Part shown: in pieces, positions 1-6,325 of the stretch
Layout: each line of letters starts with the position of its first letter
How positions within the stretch are numbered: position 1 is the first letter of the stretch
NCBI GenBank assembly: GCA_902795625.1
Contig: CADBLW010000101.1
Coordinates: 1-8,497 of the forward strand
From: an uncultured Lachnospiraceae bacterium
GTDB lineage: Bacteria > Bacillota > Clostridia > Lachnospirales > Lachnospiraceae
Direction: 5' to 3'
DNA length: 8,497 bases
Translations under genes and position numbers: made by a program
Notes under the pieces: model-generated
Told to the model about the DNA's origin: nothing
Database searches by the model: none
Seen by the model: only the letters and a program-made list of their open reading frames with translations

Positions 1-953
1 ATCTGCCCTACACGCGACAGGTGAAGGAGTACGGCCTCTACGCGACCATAGCGAAGACCAAGTATGTCAATGATAAGCAGATTACGGATCACTACGCGAT
101 CATTCCTACCGGTGACGGCCAGTCCGAGCTTGCTTCGGTCGGTGAACTGGCAAGAAAGGTGTATGACCGGATCGTGAGACGTTTCCTTGCGATCTTTTAT
201 CCGCCGGCGGAATACCAGAAGATCTCAATGGAATTAGAGCTTCGGTCAGAGCATTTCTTCAGCAGCTTCAAGGTGCTGGAGAATCCGGGATACCTTGCTC
301 TGTACGGTACGGATGAGGCGAAGCGCGCCGGTGCGGACGAGCCCGCGAAGGATGCAAAGAAGGGCAAGGACAAGGAGGACGGCAAGGATAACGACAAGCC
401 GGAAGAGGAGCCCGAGGAAGTGCTCGACACCGCGTTGTTCGACCGCATCAAGGCGCTGAAGAAGGGCGCGATGATCGATGTCGCGGGGTATGAGCTCAGG
501 GAGGGCGAGACGAAACCTCCGAAGCGCTATACCTCAGGTTCGCTGATCCTTGCGATGGAAAATGCAGGACAGTTGATCGAGGATGAGGAGCTTCGCGCCC
601 AGATCAAGGGAAGCGGTATCGGAACAAGTGCTACCCGCGCCGAGATATTGAACAAACTGATCAAGATCAATTACCTGAACCTCAATAAAAAGACGCAGGT
701 GATCACGCCGAAGAAGCTTGGAGAACTCGTATTTTACGTAGTGTACGTGTCCATCCGCTCACTCCTGAACCCTGAACTTACGGCAAGCTGGGAGAAGGGC
801 CTTACACAGGTGGCGGAGGGGAAGACCACGGAGAAGGAGTATCTTGAGAAACTTGAGGCGTACGTCACCAAATGGACTGACTACGCGAAGACCAAGAAAG
901 ACCATGACACGCTGAGAAATCAGTTCCGCGTTGTCGATTCCTATTACCGCTGA
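1..953 (+). CDS. topB: DNA topoisomerase III-like type IA topoisomerase, C-terminal part (5' truncated)
   Basis: Type IA topoisomerase, which relaxes and decatenates DNA by passing one strand through a transient 5'-phosphotyrosyl break. The reading frame is open from base 3 with no start, so at least the N-terminal Toprim domain and probably the catalytic Tyr lie outside the window. Visible family marks are ITDHYAIIPTG near the left edge (usually DHHAIIPT; the first His is kept, the second is Tyr), RRFLAIFYPPAEY, and GSGIGTSATRAEIL at about bases 612-653. The tail then reads LLNPELTASWEKGL. A lysine/acid-rich low-complexity stretch (about 336-422) interrupts the core between the FKVLENPGYLALY strand and the next conserved block. 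There is no C-terminal zinc ribbon; the protein stops at TGA 951-953 soon after the last conserved helix. Topoisomerase III is favoured over TopA because of the AIIPT and FYPPAEY forms. The product class is sure; the symbol is less so because the N-terminus is missing. Confidence 0.9.
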   Translation, partial: LPYTRQVKEYGLYATIAKTKYVNDKQITDHYAIIPTGDGQSELASVGELARKVYDRIVRRFLAIFYPPAEYQKISMELELRSEHFFSSFKVLENPGYLALYGTDEAKRAGADEPAKDAKKGKDKEDGKDNDKPEEEPEEVLDTALFDRIKALKKGAMIDVAGYELREGETKPPKRYTSGSLILAMENAGQLIEDEELRAQIKGSGIGTSATRAEILNKLIKINYLNLNKKTQVITPKKLGELVFYVVYVSIRSLLNPELTASWEKGLTQVAEGKTTEKEYLEKLEAYVTKWTDYAKTKKDHDTLRNQFRVVDSYYR

Positions 954-959
954 CGGATC

Positions 960-963
960 GGAG
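960..963 (+). promoter_or_regulatory. Ribosome binding site fixing the ABC ATPase start
   Basis: GGAG lies 6 bases before ATG 970. An in-frame upstream ATG at 931, inside the topoisomerase gene, has no comparable site and would add 13 residues before the conserved YVEFHDVTKIY start. The 970 start is therefore preferred. Confidence 0.7.
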
Positions 964-969
964 AAAACT

Positions 970-1671
970 ATGAGCTATGTGGAATTCCATGATGTGACGA
1001 AGATCTACCGTGTGGGCGAGGTGACCATCCCCGCCCTGAACGGCGTGTCTTTCGAGATCGAGAAGGGTGAGATCTGTGTCGTTGTCGGAGCTTCCGGCGC
1101 CGGCAAGACAACCATCCTGAATATACTCGGCGGAATGGATGTCGCGACGGACGGGACGATCCTGCTGGACGGGGTGACTATTTCCTCGTACGACCGCAAG
1201 CAGCTGACGGAGTACCGCCGTTCGGACATCGGCTTTGTGTTTCAGTTTTACAACCTGATACAGAACCTTACCGCAGTGGAAAATGTGGAGCTTGCCTCCC
1301 AGATCTGTCGTGAACCGCTGGACGCGTCGGAAGTGATCGCGGCAGTGGGGCTTGCGGACAGAGCGAAGAATTTTCCGGCGCAGCTGTCGGGAGGCGAGCA
1401 GCAGCGGGTTGCGATCGCGAGGGCGCTTGCGAAGAAGCCGAAGCTTCTGCTGTGTGATGAGCCCACGGGAGCGCTTGACTACCGCACAGGAAAGGCAATC
1501 CTCGCGCTTCTGGCGGAGACAGCGAAGAAGTATGACATGACCGTCGTGATCATCACGCACAACCAGGCCATCGCGAAGATGGCGGACCGCGTGATCGAAG
1601 TGAGCAGCGGCAGGATCAAGAACATGTACAAAAACGAGACGGTTCTGCCGGTGGAAGAGATCGAGTGGTAA
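970..1671 (+). CDS. ABC transporter ATP-binding protein, MacB/LolD/FtsE class
   Basis: Cytoplasmic ATPase that powers the FtsX-type permease encoded next. With the ATG at 970 it has 233 residues, the usual size of the class. All nucleotide-binding motifs are intact: Walker A GASGAGKT (40-47), Q-loop Gln92 in FVFQFYNLIQNLT, ABC signature LSGGEQQRVAIARAL (139-153), Walker B LLLCDEPTGALD with catalytic Glu164, and H-loop His197 in VVIITHN. FQFYNLIQ-type Q-loops and DEPTGALD are typical of the MacB/LolD/FtsE subgroup rather than of importers. The start sits 16 bases after the topoisomerase stop, so the gene is probably read from the same transcript. An alternative start at 931 would overlap the topoisomerase gene by 23 bases. 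The gene ends in three in-frame stops, TAA TAA TGA (1669-1677). The transported substrate is not deducible. Confidence 0.95.
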   Translation: MSYVEFHDVTKIYRVGEVTIPALNGVSFEIEKGEICVVVGASGAGKTTILNILGGMDVATDGTILLDGVTISSYDRKQLTEYRRSDIGFVFQFYNLIQNLTAVENVELASQICREPLDASEVIAAVGLADRAKNFPAQLSGGEQQRVAIARALAKKPKLLLCDEPTGALDYRTGKAILALLAETAKKYDMTVVIITHNQAIAKMADRVIEVSSGRIKNMYKNETVLPVEEIEW

Positions 1672-1764
1672 TAATGACGCGGACAGACACCGCAGACGCG
1701 GATGACCGTGAATTGAGCGTAATATAAGACGAAAACGTAACAGAAGGAACAAGAAGGAAAACCC
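1672..1764 (+). other. Intergenic spacer between ATPase and permease genes
   Basis: This 93-base spacer has no terminator-like hairpin. It contains an 8-base direct repeat GACGCGGA (1676-1683 and 1695-1702) and a purine-rich end with AGAAGGA (1752-1758), 6 bases before the permease ATG. TATAAG at 1723-1728 has no credible -35 partner, so no internal promoter is called. The two ABC genes are read as one operon. Confidence 0.6.
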
Positions 1765-4311
1765 ATGACGAGAGGTATGCGTACAACGACAGTGCGGGAA
1801 ATCCGCGCCAGTCTCGGCCGGTATCTGGCGATAGCGGCGATCATAGCTCTCGGAGTGGGCTTTTTTGCGGGTTTGCGGATCACGACAGCGGATATGATCG
1901 CGACGACGGACGAGTATCTGGAGGAGCGAAAACTGTTCGACTACCGGCTTGCATCCACCATCGGCTTTACCGACGCGGAGCTTGAGCTGCTGCGCAAGGA
2001 CGGTTTAGTTGTTTCGGCGGACGGAGAGATCCGGCACGAGATCCTCTGCCACGTCGATTCGGACAGCGATGACTGTGTCATGGCGTTCCATTCGATCACT
2101 CACGGCGTGAATGAACTTGAGCTTGTCGAGGGCCGCATGCCGGAGAAACCGGACGAGTGTGTTGTGGATTCCCGAGGCGGCGCCGCGGGCCATATCGGTG
2201 AGAAGATCCTTATCTCTGCGAAAAATGAAAACACCTCCGAGGATGCGGACACGAACTCGGAACATTTGAAATACAACGAATACACGATCGTAGGAGAAGT
2301 ATTTTCCCCGATCTACTTAAACTACGAGCGCGGCACAACGGAACTGTTGGACGGCTCCATCGCAGGCTTCGTCTGCATCGACCGCGAGGGGTTCGCGAGC
2401 GACATCTATACCTCTTTGTATGCCGTGACGAACAACGGGGAGACGATCTACAGCGACGAGTACGACGCGATGCTTACGCGCACGAAGGAACCCATGGAGG
2501 CGCTGTGCGAAAAGCTCTGTGCGGCGCGCCGGGAGTCGCTCTCGGAGGAGATCCGTCAGAAGGTTCGCGACAGGGTGGCAGAAGAGTTCGCAAAATACGG
2601 CATGGAGGTGCCGGCGGATTACGACTACCCGTACGATGAGTACGACAACGTGGAGTACGAATCGTACTGCCTGGACCGGAACACGAATGTGGGCTACGTA
2701 TGCTTTGACAACGATGCGCATATTGTGGAAGGCCTTGCGACGGTATTTCCCGCATTTTTCATACTGGTTGCCGCGCTTGTGTGCATGACGACCATGAGCC
2801 GCATGATCGAGGAGCAGCGCACGCAGATCGGCGTGATGAAGGCGCTCGGCTATACGGCGCGTTCCATCTCCGCAAAATACATCATCTACTCCGGAAGCGC
2901 CGCGATCGTCGGAGGCGTCGTGGGCTTCTTCGTCGGTTGCCGCATGTTCCCGTTTACGATATGGAAGGTGTACGACATCATGTACGGCTTCACGGACAAG
3001 CTGATCTACGTGTTTGACCCGTGGCTGTTCGTGTTCTGTATGGCAGTCGGCGTGATCTGCCCCGTGGGCGTCACGATACTGAGCATTTTACGGGCGATGA
3101 GAGAGGTGCCGGCGGAATTGATCCGTCCCCGTGCACCCAAGACAGGAAAACGGATCCTGCTGGAGCGAGTACCGTTTTTGTGGAACCGGCTCTCGTTCCT
3201 TGCGAAGGTTTCCGTGCGCAATGTGGTGCGATACAGAAGACGCTTCTTCATGATGGTGATCGGGATTGCGGGCTGCATGGCGCTGTTGATCGCCGGACAC
3301 GGGATCCGCGATTCGATGACGACGGTGACGGCCGTCCAGTACGGAAAGATCGAGCGTTACGACTATTCGGTGCTTCTCGATGACATGACACATGAGGAGT
3401 TTATCGAGGAGACGAAGGATTATATTGACAGGACCGTGTTCCTCATGGAAATCCCGGTGACCGTTGTCACGGAACAGTCCTCGAAGGACACGTACGTCTA
3501 TGTTCCCGAGTCGGAGGAGGAGTTCGCGGGAGTTGTCACAAGGACGGATGTGGACGGTAAGGAGCTTCCCATTCCGGCCTTCGGCGAGTGCTACGTCAAT
3601 GATAAGTACGCCGACCAGATGTCAATCCAAGTCGGCGATACCGTGACGCTCCGGCGGGAAGGCAAGGCGGATGTGACCGTGCGTGTCGGCGGGATCATGC
3701 TCAACTATGTCGGAAACTGCATGTATATGACGAGGGAGACGTTCCTGGAGATCACAGGGGAGGAGCCGGTGTTTGACACCTGCTTCGCGGTGAGGAAGGA
3801 CGGCACGGACGCGTTTGAGATCGGCGCGAAGATCAGACTGATCGAAGGAGTTTCGTATGTGAACGTTGTCGCCGAGTTTGAGCGTCGTATCGCCAACATG
3901 CTCGAGCGGCTCGATGTCATCGTCGTCCTCGTGATCGTATGCTCTGCGGCGCTGGCATTTATCGTATTGTACAATCTGACAAATATCACGATCACGGAGC
4001 GGCTTCGGGAGATCGCAACGATCAAGGTGCTCGGCTTCCGAAGCATGGAGACTGCGATCTACGTGTTCCGCGAAAACCTGATGCTGACGCTGATCGGTGC
4101 CGTTGCGGGAATACCTCTCGGACAGCTGCTGCTTCGCTTCCTGATGTCCAAGATCAAGGTGGACCTTGTGTCCTTCCGCACCCACGTCGAGTGGCAGAGC
4201 TATCTGTACAGTTTCCTGTTTACGCTGCTGTTCGCTCTGTTTGTCGACTGCGTCATGTACCGCCGTCTGGAAAATATAGACATGGCAGAGTCGCTGAAGA
4301 GTATCGAGTAA
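1765..4311 (+). CDS. ABC transporter permease with two FtsX domains (848 aa)
   Basis: Membrane partner of the upstream ATPase. Eight hydrophobic spans are visible: TM1 about 19-39, TM2 322-342, TM3 372-394, TM4 418-442, TM5 493-511, TM6 716-737, TM7 769-791 and TM8 812-832. This is the 1+3+1+3 plan of permeases built from two MacB/FtsX halves. Each half has a large extracytoplasmic part (about 40-320 and 512-715) followed by an FtsX core. The cores share the family signature just after their first span: SRMIEEQRTQIGVMKALGYT in the first and TERLREIATIKVLGF in the second, the cytoplasmic coupling region expected to touch the ATPase. The first outer loop ends in a charged, probably helical stretch (about 240-285) followed by a Tyr/Asp-rich segment (286-300). 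The start ATG 1765 follows AGAAGGA by 6 bases. Family members export or detoxify peptides, handle lipoproteins, or act in cell-wall signalling; no sensor kinase gene is adjacent to suggest the bacitracin-type role. Substrate unknown. Confidence 0.93.
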   Translation: MTRGMRTTTVREIRASLGRYLAIAAIIALGVGFFAGLRITTADMIATTDEYLEERKLFDYRLASTIGFTDAELELLRKDGLVVSADGEIRHEILCHVDSDSDDCVMAFHSITHGVNELELVEGRMPEKPDECVVDSRGGAAGHIGEKILISAKNENTSEDADTNSEHLKYNEYTIVGEVFSPIYLNYERGTTELLDGSIAGFVCIDREGFASDIYTSLYAVTNNGETIYSDEYDAMLTRTKEPMEALCEKLCAARRESLSEEIRQKVRDRVAEEFAKYGMEVPADYDYPYDEYDNVEYESYCLDRNTNVGYVCFDNDAHIVEGLATVFPAFFILVAALVCMTTMSRMIEEQRTQIGVMKALGYTARSISAKYIIYSGSAAIVGGVVGFFVGCRMFPFTIWKVYDIMYGFTDKLIYVFDPWLFVFCMAVGVICPVGVTILSILRAMREVPAELIRPRAPKTGKRILLERVPFLWNRLSFLAKVSVRNVVRYRRRFFMMVIGIAGCMALLIAGHGIRDSMTTVTAVQYGKIERYDYSVLLDDMTHEEFIEETKDYIDRTVFLMEIPVTVVTEQSSKDTYVYVPESEEEFAGVVTRTDVDGKELPIPAFGECYVNDKYADQMSIQVGDTVTLRREGKADVTVRVGGIMLNYVGNCMYMTRETFLEITGEEPVFDTCFAVRKDGTDAFEIGAKIRLIEGVSYVNVVAEFERRIANMLERLDVIVVLVIVCSAALAFIVLYNLTNITITERLREIATIKVLGFRSMETAIYVFRENLMLTLIGAVAGIPLGQLLLRFLMSKIKVDLVSFRTHVEWQSYLYSFLFTLLFALFVDCVMYRRLENIDMAESLKSIE

Positions 4312-4315
4312 ACAC

Positions 4316-4350
4316 ATTTTACATATCGCGTAAATGTTTTAATGTAAAAT
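4316..4350. repeat. AT-rich inverted repeat after the permease gene
   Basis: ATTTTACAT (4316-4324) and ATGTAAAAT (4342-4350) are perfect 9-base complements around a 17-base loop, starting 5 bases after the permease stop. The stem is AT-rich and no T-run follows on either strand, so it is a poor intrinsic terminator. It could slow polymerase, protect the 3' end of the ABC mRNA, or bind a protein. Confidence 0.45.
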
Positions 4351-4362
4351 AGGCGAGCCAAA

Positions 4363-4384
4363 CGGAAAATAGTTGCATTTTCCG
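4363..4384. promoter_or_regulatory. Interrupted palindrome overlapping the -35 region (candidate operator)
   Basis: CGGAAAAT (4363-4370) and ATTTTCCG (4377-4384) are perfect 8-base arms separated by 6 bases. The centre falls next to the predicted -35 hexamer of the lipoprotein promoter (4373-4378), a position where a dimeric repressor would block polymerase. No regulator gene is in the window, so the operator role is inference from position and symmetry. Confidence 0.45.
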
Positions 4385-4401
4385 AAGAATTCATGTATAC
4401 T
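4373..4401 (+). promoter_or_regulatory. Predicted sigma-70/SigA promoter of the lipoprotein gene
   Basis: TTGCAT (4373-4378) and TATACT (4396-4401) are separated by exactly 17 bases. Transcription would begin near 4408, giving a leader of about 96 bases. This also argues against an in-frame ATG at 4393, which lies inside the -10 region and has no ribosome binding site. Confidence 0.7.
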
Positions 4402-4438
4402 GTAAGAGTAACTACGGTTTACCTTTTGCGGATCATAT

Positions 4439-4450
4439 TTGTGATCACAA
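4439..4450. promoter_or_regulatory. Perfect 12-bp palindrome TTGTGATCACAA in the lipoprotein leader
   Basis: A fully self-complementary 12-mer located about 30-45 bases downstream of the predicted transcription start. It resembles a CRP half-site pair (TGTGA/TCACA) but without the 6-base spacer of true CRP/FNR-family boxes, so it is not a canonical site of that family. It may be a roadblock operator, a short RNA hairpin, or chance. Confidence 0.35.
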
Positions 4451-4486
4451 GGCGCGGGGATAGCCGTAAGGTGAATAATACCCGTC

Positions 4487-4497
4487 AGGGGAGGGGG
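4487..4497 (+). promoter_or_regulatory. Ribosome binding site fixing the lipoprotein start
   Basis: AGGGGAGGGGG ends 6 bases before ATG 4504. It selects this codon over the in-frame ATG at 4393, and the resulting N-terminus is a textbook lipoprotein signal peptide. Confidence 0.85.
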
Positions 4498-4503
4498 TAC
4501 AAT

Positions 4504-6087
4504 ATGCGAAAAATAAGAAAAGTTCTTGCCTTCATTTTACTTCTTGCGCTGTCAGTTACGGCACTGACGGCATGCGGGTCGAAGGATGACGAGAAGGAAC
4601 AGGAAAAGAAACCGAAGATCGTGAAGGGCAGTCTCAAGGATATGATGGATGAGATCCAGAAGACGGAGTCCGGCACGCTTCACATGGAGATTACGTTTGA
4701 CACGCCTTCCAAGTCCGGAGAGGACCAGGGCGGAAAAATGGAACTCGACTATGAGTTTGACAAGAAGAACAGCGAGTCTTCCATGTCGCTCAAACTCAAC
4801 ATTAATGCCGGCAATGAGAAGATAAACTTCGGCCCGGTGGATCTGCTCAGAGAGAAGAACGAGAAGCTGTATTTCAACCTCGGGATCATCAATGAGATCG
4901 CAAAGGCCGCAAAAAGTGAAAACAGACTCGGCGACAAGCTCAGCAATCTGGACGGCTGGTTCATGCTTCCGCTTCCGTCTGATCTGCCTGAGTACAAGGC
5001 ACCGGCAGAAGATGAGCTGCTAGGTTCATTTGTGACGGATCTATTCAAGGAACTGCCGCAGGAGAGCGTGGACGGCAACTACCGGATCTCACTCAAGACC
5101 AAGGACAATTACATTGCGCTTGTAAACGCGTTTAAGAGCCTTGTGCAGGGCGATTACAAGTCTGTTATCCTGAAGTCCTATGAGCGCGACAATGTGCTTA
5201 CGCAGATTGATATTAACAAGTATGTCGCAGACCTGATCGACACGTACATCGATGACATCCGCGAAGTTGTTCGCGAGTACGGGGAAACGATGAATGTTAC
5301 GGAGAGCCAGCTGGAAGAGCTTCTCCGCGAGGCGAAGAAGCAGGATTACGCGAAGCTGATCGACGAGTTTATGCAGAAAGAGAGAGGTGTCTCGATCTTT
5401 GAGAAGCCCACGAGCGAGGAGATTGAAGAAAGCCTTAACGAATATGTGAATTCGCTCGATGAGATGATCGAGTCACTGTCCCGCGACGAGGATGGGGATT
5501 ATCCGGACACCGAGATCCGTTTCTATGCGGACGACAGTGCGTACAATGTTGAGATTTCTTCGTCTGCAGTACAGAATGACGGCGGCAACATTGTGATCAA
5601 GGTGAGTCTCGAGCCCGGCAAAGTCAGTGTGAAGGCTCCGGACAAGAACGTAACGATCAAGCAGATTGCAGATGTACTCTTTGATTCGTACTCTTCGTAT
5701 GTTGACAAGAGCCGTATGGCACAAGACGTAGCCAGCGTTGATGAGATCATGATGGCTGCCGAGAAGGTTGCGATTGATGTGGAAGTGAACGCGCAGGTCG
5801 GTGAGCAGTTCATCGTCACGTTTGACAAGGGCGCCGTCAGTGTTTCCGCTATCGATACTTCAGGGAATAAGGATCAGATTGCGTGTGATATCTGGAAGGA
5901 AATCACGTTCTACGGTTCTGACAGTTACGCCGCAAGGTCTGAAGTCCTCAAGAAGGCTTCCGGACAGTTGGTCGGTACGTTACAGGAAAATGGTTCCCTT
6001 GAGTGGAAGATTACAGAAGCGGACGAGAACCTGAGGGAGTTTCTGAAGTATTCCGAAGACTTTGCGTACAAGTATGATCTGAAGTGA
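4504..6087 (+). CDS. Lipoprotein of unknown function with a type IV pilin-like C-terminal segment (527 aa)
   Basis: Exported lipoprotein expected on the outer face of the cytoplasmic membrane. The signal peptide has basic residues at 2-6, a hydrophobic core (8-19) and the lipobox LTAC, with lipidated Cys24. A short charged linker (26-40) follows. Residues 42-240 open with a helix and strand pattern (SLKDMMDEIQKTESGTLHME) seen in many lipoproteins with a LolA/LppX-like half-barrel; that fold is only a guess. Residues 240-330 are strongly acidic and helical, possibly coiled-coil. Residues 336-378 look like beta-strands. The last part (about 391-503), starting SYSSYVDKSRMAQDVASVDE, reads like the region after the membrane helix of a clostridial type IV pilin, including a late strand like NGSLEWKIT, but the prepilin helix and peptidase site are absent. 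The gene has its own promoter and terminator, so it is monocistronic. It is not a recognised named gene, and it shows no enzyme motif. Confidence 0.92.
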   Translation: MRKIRKVLAFILLLALSVTALTACGSKDDEKEQEKKPKIVKGSLKDMMDEIQKTESGTLHMEITFDTPSKSGEDQGGKMELDYEFDKKNSESSMSLKLNINAGNEKINFGPVDLLREKNEKLYFNLGIINEIAKAAKSENRLGDKLSNLDGWFMLPLPSDLPEYKAPAEDELLGSFVTDLFKELPQESVDGNYRISLKTKDNYIALVNAFKSLVQGDYKSVILKSYERDNVLTQIDINKYVADLIDTYIDDIREVVREYGETMNVTESQLEELLREAKKQDYAKLIDEFMQKERGVSIFEKPTSEEIEESLNEYVNSLDEMIESLSRDEDGDYPDTEIRFYADDSAYNVEISSSAVQNDGGNIVIKVSLEPGKVSVKAPDKNVTIKQIADVLFDSYSSYVDKSRMAQDVASVDEIMMAAEKVAIDVEVNAQVGEQFIVTFDKGAVSVSAIDTSGNKDQIACDIWKEITFYGSDSYAARSEVLKKASGQLVGTLQENGSLEWKITEADENLREFLKYSEDFAYKYDLK

Positions 6088-6140
6088 TCAATGATACAGA
6101 TAATGCGGAATTGACATTGTTTCCGTGGCAACGGTAAGAG

Positions 6141-6173
6141 ATCGGGTGCGGCATAGGCTGCACCCGATTTTTT
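6141..6173 (+). terminator. Strong rho-independent terminator of the lipoprotein gene
   Basis: ATCGGGTGC (6141-6149) pairs perfectly with GCACCCGAT (6160-6168). Inner pairs G6150-T6159 (wobble), G6151-C6158 and C6152-G6157 extend the stem to 12 pairs with a four-base loop. A six-T run (6168-6173) follows at once. It lies 53 bases after the stop codon. Confidence 0.93.
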
Positions 6174-6232
6174 GTGTTCGTAAATGATTACGCAAACGGC
6201 ATATTTATTATTTGTTTGACTAAGGTTTTTAT

Positions 6233-6261
6233 TTTACATGGCTTAGAAGTTCTGCTATAAT
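6233..6261 (+). promoter_or_regulatory. Strong extended -10 promoter of the dockerin surface-protein gene
   Basis: TTTACA (6233-6238) and a consensus TATAAT (6256-6261) are 17 bases apart, and the -10 carries the extended TGC motif (6253-6255). Transcription should start near 6268, giving a leader of about 58 bases. Upstream, a CGTAA/TTACG dyad (6179-6192) with a four-base spacer and AT-rich DNA (6200-6235) could add control or an UP-like effect. These features suggest high expression. Confidence 0.8.
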
Positions 6262-6280
6262 GAAAATTGTTGATGAATTG

Positions 6281-6295
6281 CGGGCAGCCTGCTCG
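6281..6295 (+). other. Small hairpin in the leader of the surface-protein gene
   Basis: CGGGCAGCCTGCTCG can fold into a 6-pair stem (one G-T pair) with a three-base loop, 16 bases upstream of the ribosome binding site. It is too small to call a riboswitch; it may stabilise the 5' end or be incidental. The rest of the 238-base gap holds the terminator and promoter described separately and no other gene. Confidence 0.3.
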
Positions 6296-6311
6296 AATAA
6301 AGTGTTAAAAC

Positions 6312-6317
6312 AGGAGG
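6312..6317 (+). promoter_or_regulatory. Consensus ribosome binding site of the surface-protein gene
   Basis: AGGAGG lies 8 bases before ATG 6326. It fixes the start of a gene that has no stop codon within the window. Confidence 0.88.
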
Positions 6318-6325
6318 TTGAGGTA

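Noticed and set aside
865..1752. Long open frame on the minus strand (295 codons) opposite the ATPase gene
   Set aside because: It is antisense to a gene with all ABC motifs intact, its translation is rich in Arg, His and Leu with no recognisable domain, and it has no promoter or ribosome binding site.
3622..4317. Minus-strand open frame (231 codons) opposite the permease 3' end
   Set aside because: A shadow of the permease coding bias; its composition (many His, Asp, Gln, Arg) is unlike a real protein and it has no family signature.
4316..4350. Intrinsic terminator for the ABC operon
   Set aside because: The stem is AT-rich with a 17-base loop and no T-run follows on either strand; kept as an inverted repeat.
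4439..4450. CRP/FNR binding site reading of TTGTGATCACAA
   Set aside because: The half-sites are fused without the spacer required by that family, and the position lies downstream of the start; kept only as an unexplained palindrome.
4393..4503. Upstream in-frame start (ATG 4393) extending the lipoprotein by 37 residues
   Set aside because: The ATG overlaps the predicted -10 box, lacks a ribosome binding site, and would bury the lipoprotein signal peptide behind a charged stretch.
6111..6140. Perfect -35 hexamer TTGACA at 6111-6116 after the lipoprotein gene
   Set aside because: No acceptable -10 lies 16-18 bases downstream (GTAAGA or TAAGAG at best), and any transcript would run straight into the terminator at 6141.
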